From: Flavobacterium psychrolimnae
Lineage (GTDB): Bacteria; Bacteroidota; Bacteroidia; Flavobacteriales; Flavobacteriaceae
Direction of reading: 5' to 3'
DNA: 64,000 nucleotides
Assembly (NCBI RefSeq): GCF_003312425.1
Contig: NZ_QNUX01000005.1
Location: forward strand, 62,001 to 126,000
Numbering within the stretch: the first letter of the stretch is position 1; every line of letters begins with the position of its first letter. The translations under genes and the position numbers were made by a program. Below the pieces are notes generated by a model. It was given only the letters and a program-made list of their open reading frames with translations, did no database searches and had not been told where the DNA came from. Of the stretch, positions 8,639 to 17,102 are shown piece after piece.

Positions 8639-9732
8639 TATTGAGGTTTATAAATCGTTTCTCCGGCGGTTAAACCAGATAGTATTTCCACTTTTTGATA
8701 ATCGCTCAAACCGGTTTTCACTTCCCGCTTTTCATCATTATTTACTAAGACATATTTGCCTTCTATTAAATATGTTTTTGGAATCGTGATCGTGTTCTTT
8801 TTTATCTGAATGATAATATTGGCTTCGGCAGTAAGATTTGGGTAGAGTTTTTCGGGTGGTTTTACGAAATGTGCTTCGATTTTAAATGTACGGGAACGTT
8901 CGTTCATTATCGGGTAAATTTTATCAATAACGGCATCAAAAACCTGTCCTTTGTAACTATCCATGGTAACCAAGACTCGTTGTCCGGTTCTTACTCGAAC
9001 CATGTCATTTTCGTCAACTTCCAATTCCAATAAAAATGAATTTTCCTGACCAATTATTGCCAAAGGAGTTTGTGGCGTAATTAACGTTCCTTCTTTTACC
9101 AGGACATCAAATAATTTTCCTGAGAAGGCACTTTTGACACTAAAATCACTCTGGGACTTCTGGTTGATTTTTAGGTTGACAGAATTTCTGCTTTGATCAT
9201 TCTTTAATTGGGCTTTGAGTTGTGCCAATTGTTTTTTAGCCGATTCGTAATTAATTTTGGAACTTTTATACGCTAATTCGACTCTTTCAAAATCAACTTC
9301 CGAAATTCCGCCCTGATTCCTGATGTTTTTATTTCGATTATAAATGGATTCGTCTAGCGTCAATTTGTCTCTGCTTGATTGGACTTTCATTTCCATTTCA
9401 GCAATTTTATCTTGAATATAACGACTGCTTTCCAGACTCAATTGATACGCCAATCGAGCATTCTCTGTATTTAGTTCCGCTTTATCACTTTCCAATTCAA
9501 ATAATGATTGCCCTTTACTTATGGATTGACCAGCGATAACATTTACTTTTTGCAAAGTACCATTTACGGTAGCATAAACCGTGTATTGTCCATCCGCTTT
9601 TATAACTCCGGAAGCATACACCGCTTCCGTAACTTCTCCTACAGTTGGTTTAATTTCTTCCATTTCATTTTTGGAACAAGAAAGCAAACTGAGCATTAGT
9701 AAACAAAATTGTATTCGTAATTTCAAACTCAT
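8638..9732 (-). CDS. Efflux periplasmic adaptor lipoprotein (HlyD/MacA family)
   Basis: A 364-residue membrane-fusion protein. A lipoprotein signal is visible (MSLKLRIQFCLLMLSLLSC, lipidated Cys19). Then come a first half-biotinyl/barrel segment (GQYTVYATVNGTLQKVNVIAGQ), a helical hairpin of about 100 residues rich in Lys, Gln and Glu (90-190), the returning lipoyl half (FSGKLFDVLVKEGTLI) and beta-barrel segments. It links the permease to an outer-membrane channel that is not encoded here. It is the first gene of the operon, so the promoter should lie in 9733-10035. Confidence 0.88.
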   Translation of the reverse strand: MSLKLRIQFCLLMLSLLSCSKNEMEEIKPTVGEVTEAVYASGVIKADGQYTVYATVNGTLQKVNVIAGQSISKGQSLFELESDKAELNTENARLAYQLSLESSRYIQDKIAEMEMKVQSSRDKLTLDESIYNRNKNIRNQGGISEVDFERVELAYKSSKINYESAKKQLAQLKAQLKNDQSRNSVNLKINQKSQSDFSVKSAFSGKLFDVLVKEGTLITPQTPLAIIGQENSFLLELEVDENDMVRVRTGQRVLVTMDSYKGQVFDAVIDKIYPIMNERSRTFKIEAHFVKPPEKLYPNLTAEANIIIQIKKNTITIPKTYLIEGKYVLVNNDEKREVKTGLSDYQKVEILSGLTAGETIYKPQ

Positions 9733-10035
9733 TTCGTCTTATATTTATCTTTACACATTGTTGTAATTTCTTTCTATAAATATACGACAATATCCATGTT
9801 TAAAGTAGATTCATGACGTCTAAAACTGGATAATTTTGAAAGGTAAATACGAATTACGGATAATAGTTTTTCCAGTTCAATTTGGGTTTCCTTAGAACTT
9901 AAAATTAGAGTAAAAGTTTAGTTCACGCATCTTAGTACATAAAAATGAAGTTCTATAAATAACAGCAAATATTGAGATTGCAATTTTGAATACTTGAAAA
10001 TTTTCAACAATCATAAAATTTTCATTTCTTAAGAT
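9733..10035. other. Intergenic region upstream of the ABC operon
   Basis: These 303 bases lie between two minus-strand units: the end of the receiver gene and the start of the adaptor gene. They must hold the promoter of the ABC operon. No consensus promoter, clear terminator hairpin or ORF is recognised. Confidence 0.4.
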
Positions 10036-10488
10036 TTACAAACTGTAGAAAAAAGTTTCTTTGTTTAATCCTGATGATTGGTATTGCCAGTTCATGTTTA
10101 CCACATCTTTGATTATCTTTTTAACTTTAGAAAAATCATTTGGCTTTTTTATGTAAATATTGGCTCCTTCCACAAAAGTATTTTCAATATCTTTTTCTGA
10201 CGAAGAAGTCGAATAGATTGCAATGGAAACATCATTAAACCGAGGATTTGCACGTATTTCCTTAAGACATTCATGACCCGTTTTGCAGGGCATATTTAAA
10301 TCCAAGAACAAAATGTGGGGAAGCTTAATCTCCGGATTTTTAAGGTAATCCATCAAATCATTTCCGTCTTTAAACGAAGTTAATTTATTGTCCATTTTAA
10401 GTTCTGCTAAAGCCTCATTGAAAAGTACCACGTCATCATCGTCGTCATCTGCAATTAAAATATGTATTTTATCTAAAGTAGAAATCAT
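10036..10488 (-). CDS. Single-domain response regulator (CheY/Rcp1-like)
   Basis: A 150-residue receiver domain with no output domain. Acidic pocket at 14-19 (a run of six Asp), phospho-acceptor Asp63 in LFLDLNMP, the Thr/Ser switch in IYSTSSS and Lys in IKKPN. The LDLNMP-TGHE form is typical of receivers that pair with phytochrome-like or hybrid kinases. It lies 24 bases downstream of an AraC-type regulator on the same strand, so the two are probably one operon. No histidine kinase is adjacent. The cognate kinase is unknown. Confidence 0.9.
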   Translation of the reverse strand: MISTLDKIHILIADDDDDDVVLFNEALAELKMDNKLTSFKDGNDLMDYLKNPEIKLPHILFLDLNMPCKTGHECLKEIRANPRFNDVSIAIYSTSSSEKDIENTFVEGANIYIKKPNDFSKVKKIIKDVVNMNWQYQSSGLNKETFFYSL

Positions 10489-10512
10489 TTCTGGTTTGGG
10501 GTGTAAGTAGTT

Positions 10513-11076
10513 TTATGCAATCTTATCTGATAATTTTCGTCTTTTATCCACTATTCTTTTAAACATAGATGGCGTCAAACCGGTAACTTTTTTGAACTGA
10601 GTCGATAAATAAGCAACGCTGCTATAATTTAACTCATAGGAAATATCCGTCAAGCTTAATTCTTCATCCAAAATTAATTTTTTGGCTCTTTCAATTTTTT
10701 GAATGATAATAAAATTCTCTATCGATGTATACGTGTGCTCCGAAAATATATTAGTAAGGTATCCATACCTAAAATTCAACTTTTCAGATAAATACTGCGA
10801 AATTGTGGTACTTGGAAACTTATCTTTTTGATAAATAATTTCAACAATGGCATCTTTAATTTGCTGTATCAGTTGCCCTTTTGGATTATTTATAATATGG
10901 ATTGAATATCGATTTAATGCTGTTTGAAGTTCTTCAAAAACGGGTATTGGAACATCTTCTAAAATTTCAATTTGGCCTAAATCTAAAATTTGATATTCAA
11001 TGTTTAATTTTTCTAAATGGTCTTCTAATATTCTACGGCAAGCAATATTTCCATCGTAATTGTAATTAAGCTTCAT
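10513..11076 (-). CDS. AraC family transcriptional regulator
   Basis: A 187-residue protein. The C-terminal 90 residues are an AraC/XylS double helix-turn-helix (IQKIERAKKLILDEELSLTD, then ISYELNYSSVAYLSTQFKKV and TGLTPSMFKR). The N-terminal part (1-85) is short, with no cupin; it resembles the small N-terminal segment found in many Flavobacterium AraC proteins. With the receiver gene directly downstream it may form a regulatory pair. The ligand and the target genes are unknown. Confidence 0.88.
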   Translation of the reverse strand: MKLNYNYDGNIACRRILEDHLEKLNIEYQILDLGQIEILEDVPIPVFEELQTALNRYSIHIINNPKGQLIQQIKDAIVEIIYQKDKFPSTTISQYLSEKLNFRYGYLTNIFSEHTYTSIENFIIIQKIERAKKLILDEELSLTDISYELNYSSVAYLSTQFKKVTGLTPSMFKRIVDKRRKLSDKIA

Positions 11077-11248
11077 GCTGTGAATGTATTATTAATAATT
11101 GATTTAATCTTGTAAAAGCTACTAAAGATTACGAACCGATTATTAAGACTGCCTTTTAGTTTAGAATGTCAAAATCTTCAGTAATCAAAAATTTTCAACT
11201 ATCTTAAAAAAACATTGTATTTACTTAAACTAAAAATATCGAAACACT

Positions 11249-11842
11249 TTATCCGTGAATCGTTTCATTTTTACCATAATTAGCAATAACAGATTCTTCA
11301 AATTCTAACCATTCTCTCCATCGTTTTTCTACATCAATTCCTACACCATATTTCCTAGCATAGGTTATGAAAGTGGTATAATGTCCTGCTTCACTCTCCA
11401 TCAAATCTCTATAGAAAACCGATAGTTCCTCATCGTTGATATTCTCCGAAAGTACCTTAAATCGTTCGCAACTTCTAGCTTCGATCATTGCAGAAAACAA
11501 TAACCGTTCCACTAAACTGGAAACCCTGCTACCATCACTACTTTTTTTCATGTACAAGTACAATTCATTGACATAATCATCCTTGCGTTCACGACCTAAT
11601 TTGAGTCCACGCTTGATAATAATATTGTGAACTTGCTCAAAATGGTCGATTTCTTCTTTGGCCAAAGCCAATAAATCCTTCACTAAATCCTGATGCTCTG
11701 AATTATTGGTAATAATGGTAATCGCATTTGTAGCTGCTTTTTGTTCGCACCAAGCATGATCGGTCAAGATTTCCTCGATGTTTTTTTCTACAATATTCAC
11801 CCATCTTGGGTCGGTTGGTAATTTTAATCTTAGTACGGACAT
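11249..11842 (-). CDS. miaE: tRNA-(ms2io6A)-hydroxylase MiaE
   Basis: A 197-residue di-iron hydroxylase that hydroxylates the isopentenyl side chain of (methylthio-)isopentenyladenosine-37 in tRNA. Di-iron ligands are visible: Glu33 (WCEQKAA), Glu64 and His67 (EEIDHFEQ), Glu in MIEARSCERF, and a second ExxH-like pair in ESEAGHY. The length matches the family. MiaA, which makes the substrate, is encoded at 59545-60462 in the same window. It is transcribed alone; the gtttaa-rich repeat cluster lies upstream. Confidence 0.9.
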   Translation of the reverse strand: MSVLRLKLPTDPRWVNIVEKNIEEILTDHAWCEQKAATNAITIITNNSEHQDLVKDLLALAKEEIDHFEQVHNIIIKRGLKLGRERKDDYVNELYLYMKKSSDGSRVSSLVERLLFSAMIEARSCERFKVLSENINDEELSVFYRDLMESEAGHYTTFITYARKYGVGIDVEKRWREWLEFEESVIANYGKNETIHG

Positions 11843-11849
11843 TACAAAA

Positions 11850-11996
11850 TTTGTTTAAAGTTTGAAAAAGTTTAAGGTTTAAAGAAAAAGGTTTAAAATT
11901 AAAATTCAGAAACCAATACATTATTTAAATACCCAATAGTATTAAATAACCGTTGATTCCAGAACTTCAAACCTTAAACCTTAAACTTGAAACTAA
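11850..11996. repeat. AT-rich gtttaa inverted-repeat cluster
   Basis: Between miaE and glyA, the left part (11852-11895) repeats TTTAAAGTTT and TTTAAGGTTT and the right part (11964-11994) carries the complementary AAACCTTAAACCTTAAAC. They can form a long imperfect stem. A related sequence occurs at 54136-54200. This is probably a species-specific intergenic repeat type. Confidence 0.6.
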
Positions 11997-12001
11997 AAAA
12001 A

Positions 12002-13276
12002 TTAATATACGAAAATAGCTCTTTCGCTCATCATTTCGTTTACTTCATTTGCTACTGCCTCGATAACATCTTCGTTCGTATGGTCTACTAAAACTCTATC
12101 AATTAGGGCAACAATAGTTTCCATATCTTCTTCAACAAGACCACGAGTGGTAATCGCTGCAGTTCCTACACGGATTCCTGAAGTTACAAATGGTGATTTA
12201 TCATCAAATGGAACCATGTTTTTATTTACGGTAATTTCTGCTTTTACTAAGGCGTTTTCAGCATCTTTCCCAGAAATATTTTTATTTCTTAAATCAATTA
12301 ACATCATGTGATTATCAGTTCCGCCAGAAATGATTTCATACCCTCTTTTTACAAAAGCTTCCGCCATAGCATTTGCGTTTTTTTGCAATTGCAAAGCGTA
12401 AGTGAAAAATTCATCTTTCAAAGCTTCACCAAAAGCTACTGCTTTTGCAGCAATAATGTGCATTAACGGTCCTCCTTGATTTCCAGGAAAAACAGCTAAG
12501 TCTAATAAAGAAGACATCATTCTGATTTCACCTTTTGGTGTGGTTAAACCAAATGGATTTTCGAAATCTTTACCCATTAAGATTAATCCTCCACGAGGTC
12601 CACGTAATGTTTTGTGAGTTGTAGTAGTTACAATATGGCAATGTGGCAACGGATCATTCATCAACCCTTTAGCAATAAGACCTGCAGGGTGTGAAATATC
12701 AGCTAATAAAATAGCGCCAACACTATCAGCAATTACTCTGAAACGCTCAAAATCCATATCACGAGAATAAGCTGAAGCTCCTGCGATAATTAATTTTGGT
12801 TGTTCTTTGGTAGCTATTTCTTGAATTTTATCATAATCTAATCTTCCAGTTTCTTTATCTACTCCGTAAAAAGAAGGAGTGTATAAACGTCCCGAAAAAT
12901 TAACCGGTGAACCGTGCGTTAAGTGTCCTCCATGAGACAAATCAAAGCCTAAAATTTTATCACCTGGTTTAATACAAGCGTGGTAAACCGCTGTATTTGC
13001 TTGTGAGCCCGAATGTGGCTGTACATTTGCATAAGCAGCACCAAATAATTCTTTGGCTCTGTCAATAGCAATTTGCTCCACGACATCAACTACTTCGCAA
13101 CCTCCGTAGTATCTTTTGCCAGGATATCCTTCAGCATATTTGTTAGTTAAAACAGAACCAGCTGCTTCCATTACTTCGTCACTTACGAAGTTTTCCGAAG
13201 CAATAAGTTCTAATCCGTGAATTTGTCTTTCTTGTTCTTCCAGAATAAGGTCAAAAATTTGTTCGTCGCGTTGCAT
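12002..13276 (-). CDS. glyA: Serine hydroxymethyltransferase
   Basis: Converts serine and tetrahydrofolate to glycine and 5,10-methylene-THF with pyridoxal phosphate. 424 residues. Visible: the start [24 protein letters not shown], and the PLP lysine in [14 protein letters not shown]. The open frame extends 12 codons further up (to 13312), but a -7-type promoter box TATTTTTG lies at 13309-13302 on this strand, inside that extension, and the extra residues do not look like the family, so the start at 13276 is chosen. It is transcribed alone, divergent from fahA. Confidence 0.95.
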   Translation of the reverse strand: MQRDEQIFDLILEEQERQIHGLELIASENFVSDEVMEAAGSVLTNKYAEGYPGKRYYGGCEVVDVVEQIAIDRAKELFGAAYANVQPHSGSQANTAVYHACIKPGDKILGFDLSHGGHLTHGSPVNFSGRLYTPSFYGVDKETGRLDYDKIQEIATKEQPKLIIAGASAYSRDMDFERFRVIADSVGAILLADISHPAGLIAKGLMNDPLPHCHIVTTTTHKTLRGPRGGLILMGKDFENPFGLTTPKGEIRMMSSLLDLAVFPGNQGGPLMHIIAAKAVAFGEALKDEFFTYALQLQKNANAMAEAFVKRGYEIISGGTDNHMMLIDLRNKNISGKDAENALVKAEITVNKNMVPFDDKSPFVTSGIRVGTAAITTRGLVEEDMETIVALIDRVLVDHTNEDVIEAVANEVNEMMSERAIFVY

Positions 13277-13301
13277 TTTTTTGATTTTCGTTAATTTGAT
13301 G

Positions 13302-13309
13302 CAAAAATA
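13302..13309 (-). promoter_or_regulatory. glyA promoter -7 box
   Basis: TATTTTTG on the minus strand fits the Bacteroidota -7 consensus TAnnTTTG and lies 26 bases before the chosen glyA start. A clear TTG -33 element was not found at the expected distance. Confidence 0.5.
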
Positions 13310-13384
13310 CAAAAAAACGTTTGGTTAATAGTTAGATTATAATATATTTGATGAGTAATTTTTTAACAAAATAATTAACAAAAT

Positions 13385-14668
13385 ATGCCAATAACAGCGA
13401 ACGATACCAATAGAAAATCATGGCTAGAAGTACCTGTCAACAGTGATTTTCCGATTCAAAATATTCCTTTTGGTGTATTTCTTACCAAAGAAAATATAGT
13501 AACCGTAGGGACCAGAATTGGAGATTTCGCCATCGATTTGGGAGCTTTACAACAATTAAATTATTTCGAAGGCATTGAACTGACGGATGATATGTTCATG
13601 CAGGACACTTTGAATGATTTTATATCTGATGGTCAAAAAACATGGCGTTTGGTTCGTAACCGAATTGCAGAGCTTTTTGATGTCAAAAATTCTAAATTAC
13701 AAGATAATGCCAAAGATAGAGACATCATAATTTTCAAGATGGAAGATGTCGAAATGCAATTGCCAGTGCTTATTGGTGATTACACCGACTTCTATTCCAG
13801 TAAAGAGCATGCAACTAATGTAGGAAAAATGTTCCGTGATCCTGAAAATGCATTATTACCTAACTGGCTTCACATTCCTGTGGGCTATCACGGCAGAAGT
13901 TCTACCATTGTTCCATCTGGAATTCCGGTTCACAGACCAATGGGACAAACGTTACCAAATGGAGAAACTACTCCCGTTTTTGGCTCTTCTCGTTCTGTTG
14001 ATTTTGAACTTGAAACTGCTTTTATCACCACGGATGTCAACATAATGGGTGAAAACATTCTTGTAACAGAAGCCGAAGATTATATATTCGGAATGGTTTT
14101 ATTGAATGACTGGAGCGCACGCGACATTCAAAAATGGGAATACGTGCCATTAGGACCATTCTTAGCTAAGAATTTTGTTTCGTCAATTTCGCCTTGGATC
14201 GTGACTATGGATGCTTTGGAACCTTTTAGAACCAAAGGTCCTAAACAAGAACCAACGCCTCTTCCCTATTTGCAACAAAAAGGAAAACATTCTTTTGACA
14301 TAAATTTAGAAGTAGCCATTCAGCCTGAAAACGGCGAACCAACGGTTATTTCTCATTCTAATTTCAAATACATGTACTGGACCATGAGCCAGCAATTAGC
14401 ACATCACACCTCTAATGGTTGCCGTGTAAATTCCGGTGATATGATGGGATCTGGAACCATTTCCGGACCAACTCCAGACAGTTTTGGTTCGATGTTAGAA
14501 TTAACTTGGGGCGGAAAAAATCCAATAAAATTGAAAGACGGAACCGAACGTAAATTTATCAACGATAATGATACTGTAATCATGAAAGGACATTGTCAAA
14601 ACGGACATGTTCGCATTGGTTTTGGGGAAGTTTCCAGTAAGTTACTGCCGCCTTTCGTCAGAAAATAA
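13385..14668 (+). CDS. fahA: Fumarylacetoacetase
   Basis: The last enzyme of tyrosine degradation, splitting 4-fumarylacetoacetate into fumarate and acetoacetate. 427 residues, the normal full length. The N-terminal FAA domain (about 15-115) and catalytic FAA domain are visible, with VGYHGRSSTIVPSG, the metal-binding SVDFELETAF, DWSARDIQKWEY and the GSGTISGP block. The other tyrosine-degradation genes (hmgA, hpd) are not in the window. It has its own terminator downstream. Confidence 0.95.
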   Translation: MPITANDTNRKSWLEVPVNSDFPIQNIPFGVFLTKENIVTVGTRIGDFAIDLGALQQLNYFEGIELTDDMFMQDTLNDFISDGQKTWRLVRNRIAELFDVKNSKLQDNAKDRDIIIFKMEDVEMQLPVLIGDYTDFYSSKEHATNVGKMFRDPENALLPNWLHIPVGYHGRSSTIVPSGIPVHRPMGQTLPNGETTPVFGSSRSVDFELETAFITTDVNIMGENILVTEAEDYIFGMVLLNDWSARDIQKWEYVPLGPFLAKNFVSSISPWIVTMDALEPFRTKGPKQEPTPLPYLQQKGKHSFDINLEVAIQPENGEPTVISHSNFKYMYWTMSQQLAHHTSNGCRVNSGDMMGSGTISGPTPDSFGSMLELTWGGKNPIKLKDGTERKFINDNDTVIMKGHCQNGHVRIGFGEVSSKLLPPFVRK

Positions 14669-14688
14669 AAAAATAAACACAGCTTCAT

Positions 14689-14727
14689 AAAACCTAACAA
14701 TTGTACTATTTTTGTTAGGTTTTTTTA
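14689..14727 (+). terminator. fahA terminator
   Basis: Inverted repeat AACCTAACA / TGTTAGGTT with a 13-base loop, followed by a T-run (14721-14726). It lies 20 bases after the fahA stop codon. Confidence 0.8.
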
Positions 14728-14821
14728 TGGCATTATTTTTGGATTTTAAAAATTAGAATCAATAAATCTGATTGGAAAAACAGCATTGCCATCAAAAAAA
14801 TCACATCTCAATCGAAAGCTT

Positions 14822-16006
14822 ATGAAAAAAATTACTCTTTTATTATCCTTTTTCGTCCTAATTTCCTCCTGTGGCGTAAAGCAAACTCAAAATTTATTAA
14901 GTTCCGGAAATTACGATCAGGCAATTGATAATACCGTATCCAATTTGCAAACCAATAAAGATAAAAAAGGCAAGCAAGATTATATTTATTTGCTCGAAGA
15001 GGCTTTCGCCAAAGTTAAAGAACGCGATTTGAATGCGATAAATTTGTTGGCAAAAGACGCCAATCCTGCGCAATTGGAAAAAATGTACAATACGTATTTG
15101 CAATTGAATTCCCGTCAGGAAAAAATCAAACCTTTACTTCCTTTGAAATTAATTAAAGAAGGAAGAAATGCAATTTTCCCATTTGATAATTACAACGATC
15201 AAATCATTGACAGCAAAAATGCATTGTCCGCTTATTTATATGCGAATGCAAAAAAACTAATGGCTACATCAGACAAGATGAATTTAAGAAAGGCATATGA
15301 TGATTTGGATTATTTAAACCAAATAAATCTTGGTTATAAAGATGTTTTACGTTTGATGGATGAAGCTAAATTCAAAGGTTCTGATTATGTTTCGGTTTAC
15401 ACTAAAAATGAAACGAATATGATCATTCCGGTTCGACTTGAAAATGACTTATTGGATTTCAGCACCTTAGGGTTAAATGACAAATGGACTATTTATCACA
15501 GTAACAAACAAAAAGGAATCAGCTATGATTATGGAATGGTAATCAATTTTAGACAAATTTATATTTCGCCAGAGCAAATTAAAGAAAGAGAATTTGTAAA
15601 AGAACGCATCATTAAAGACGGTGTCAAAAAACTAATTGATGCAAACGGAAAAGAAGTGCTGGACGAAAAAGGAAAAGTAGTTATGGTCGACAATCTTAGA
15701 ACTGTAACAGCTAGGATTTATGAATTCAGACAATTTAAGTCGTGCCAAATTACGGCAAAAATTGACTATATTAATCTTAGAAGTAATCAATTATTACAAT
15801 CTTTTCCTTTGACCAGCGAGTTCATTTTCGAAAATATTTATGCCACTTACAAAGGAGATCGACGTGCTTCTGACGATAATTATTACTCTTATTTTGACAG
15901 AAAACCAGTAGCTTTTCCTAACAGTGAACAAATGGTTTACGATACCGGAGAAGACTTAAAAGCTAAAATTAAAGATATCATTAGTCGAAATAAATTTAGA
16001 AACTAA
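14822..16006 (+). CDS. Lipoprotein of unknown function
   Basis: 394 residues from the ATG at 14822. The longer frame from 14786 would hide the lipoprotein signal, MKKITLLLSFFVLISSC with lipidated Cys17. The mature part is lysine- and leucine-rich with helical stretches resembling a degenerate TPR fold near the N-terminus (NLLSSGNYDQAIDNTV, with AKVKERDLNAINLLAKD) and a more beta-like C-terminal half. No known catalytic motif is visible. Lipidated, so probably anchored to a cell membrane on the periplasmic side. It stands alone between two terminators. Confidence 0.8.
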   Translation: MKKITLLLSFFVLISSCGVKQTQNLLSSGNYDQAIDNTVSNLQTNKDKKGKQDYIYLLEEAFAKVKERDLNAINLLAKDANPAQLEKMYNTYLQLNSRQEKIKPLLPLKLIKEGRNAIFPFDNYNDQIIDSKNALSAYLYANAKKLMATSDKMNLRKAYDDLDYLNQINLGYKDVLRLMDEAKFKGSDYVSVYTKNETNMIIPVRLENDLLDFSTLGLNDKWTIYHSNKQKGISYDYGMVINFRQIYISPEQIKEREFVKERIIKDGVKKLIDANGKEVLDEKGKVVMVDNLRTVTARIYEFRQFKSCQITAKIDYINLRSNQLLQSFPLTSEFIFENIYATYKGDRRASDDNYYSYFDRKPVAFPNSEQMVYDTGEDLKAKIKDIISRNKFRN

Positions 16007-16031
16007 TACCTTAAATCTAATTATATTATAC

Positions 16032-16068
16032 AAAACTCCTTGATAATCAAACTATCAAGGAGTTTTTT
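16032..16068 (+). terminator. Terminator after the lipoprotein gene
   Basis: A strong hairpin, AAAACTCCTTGATA / TATCAAGGAGTTTT with a seven-base loop, followed by a T-run. It isolates the arginine operon from upstream transcription. Confidence 0.9.
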
Positions 16069-16125
16069 ATTTGTAATAAAAACACACAATACATTAAAAT
16101 TTTGTTACAAAACAAAAAATTAGTG

Positions 16126-16153
16126 TTGTGTTTTAAAAATATGTGTACTTTTG
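16126..16153 (+). promoter_or_regulatory. Promoter of the arginine operon
   Basis: TTG at 16126-16128 and TACTTTTG at 16146-16153, separated by 17 bases, fit the Bacteroidota sigma-A consensus (TTG, about 17-21 bases, TAnnTTTG). The expected start site falls at about 16159, the A of a short ORF's ATG, about 320 bases before the first arginine-operon gene. Confidence 0.7.
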
Positions 16154-16158
16154 CACCA

Positions 16159-16245
16159 ATGAATAAAACAAGTTTACATATAACTTCTTTGTCACGGACA
16201 AACAGACCTTCTACTTCTCCCGAAGTACGGACACTATCTATATAG
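16159..16245 (+). CDS. Possible arginine leader peptide (28 residues)
   Basis: A short ORF, starting MNKTSLHITSLSRTNRP and ending VRTLSI, lies immediately after the promoter -7 box, so its mRNA may begin at or near its ATG. It has three Arg codons, CGG, AGA and CGG; CGG is uncommon in the neighbouring genes. Short inverted repeats overlap the Arg region (TTGTC-ACG-GACAA, ACTTC-TCCC-GAAGT, ACTAT-CTAT-ATAGT). This is what a translation-controlled attenuator of an arginine operon could look like, but no intrinsic terminator with a T-run is seen before the next gene, so the mechanism is not shown. Confidence 0.4.
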   Translation: MNKTSLHITSLSRTNRPSTSPEVRTLSI

Positions 16246-16480
16246 TACCCAAAAGCTGTTTCGTTTTATTATTCATTTTTCATTTTTTCGTTTTGAAATC
16301 AATCTTATTTCCTATTGGATTTTCACATCCAAAAAAAACTATCTATTCATCACTATTGCATTGTGGTTCAATCTATTGCACAACAATCAACTGGTTTGAT
16401 ATTATAACTAAATTTGGCAAAGAGGTATTTCAATTACAAAATTACAAATCATTTTATAACTCAAAAATTCAGCTTTTGAA
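16246..16480 (+). other. Untranslated leader of the arginine operon
   Basis: 235 bases between the short ORF and the GNAT gene. It is T-rich near 16258-16295 and holds no convincing hairpin-plus-T-run and no ORF with a good start. It may carry Rho-dependent or structural control, but nothing specific can be supported. Confidence 0.35.
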
Positions 16481-17098
16481 ATGAATATTTCTATTATAAC
16501 AACTCAGGAAGAACATTATAAGTATTCGCAAGAAATATGCGATACTATAGAATTATCCGCCCTTTTAAGAGGTACGGGAATTGCTAAGAGAACTCCTGAG
16601 TACATCCAGAAAAAAATGGAAAGCAAAGATGCTGTAATTGCATTAGACAATGGAAAATTTGCAGGTTTTTGCTATATCGAAAGTTGGCAACACGGGAAAT
16701 TTGTGGCACATTCTGGGTTGATTGTACATCCTGATTACAGAAATTTAGGTTTAGCCAAAAAGATCAAATCATTTGTTTTTGATTATTCTTTAGAAAAATA
16801 TCCAGACGCTAAGGTTTTTGGAATCACGACTGGTTTAGCGGTAATGAAAATCAATTCTGATTTGGGTTACAAACCGGTTCCTTTTTCAGAATTGACCAGC
16901 GATCCAAGTTTTTGGAAAGGATGTCAAACGTGTACCAATTATGAAATCCTAAAAAGTAAAGACAACAAAATGTGTTTGTGCACCGGAATGCTTTATGACC
17001 CAAAAGAAAAGCTTAAAGATCCGCCTAAACACCCATTTAATGTCAAAATATTAAACCGATTAAAATCAATAAAACAAGCCTTGTTCTTAAAAAAATAA
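16481..17098 (+). CDS. GNAT acyltransferase, probable N-acylglutamate synthase of the arginine pathway
   Basis: A 205-residue GNAT-fold acyltransferase with the acetyl-CoA segment VHPDYRNLGLAKKIKSF. A Cys cluster (Cys148, Cys151, Cys165, Cys167 in GCQTC and MCLC) may bind zinc. It is the first gene of the arginine operon, four bases before argG, and no classical argA or argJ is present in the cluster. From that context I infer that it acylates glutamate (acetyl- or succinyl-CoA donor) to start arginine synthesis. The assignment rests on position, not on a direct motif. Confidence 0.75.
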   Translation: MNISIITTQEEHYKYSQEICDTIELSALLRGTGIAKRTPEYIQKKMESKDAVIALDNGKFAGFCYIESWQHGKFVAHSGLIVHPDYRNLGLAKKIKSFVFDYSLEKYPDAKVFGITTGLAVMKINSDLGYKPVPFSELTSDPSFWKGCQTCTNYEILKSKDNKMCLCTGMLYDPKEKLKDPPKHPFNVKILNRLKSIKQALFLKK

Positions 17099-17102
17099 TA
17101 TC

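Noticed and set aside
13277-13312. N-terminal extension of glyA
   Set aside because: A -7 promoter box lies inside it and the extra residues do not match the family.
16293-16484. A 63-codon frame with TTG start that overlaps the GNAT start by four bases
   Set aside because: The codon use and residue mix look non-coding and the start is weak; it seems to be chance in an AT-rich leader.
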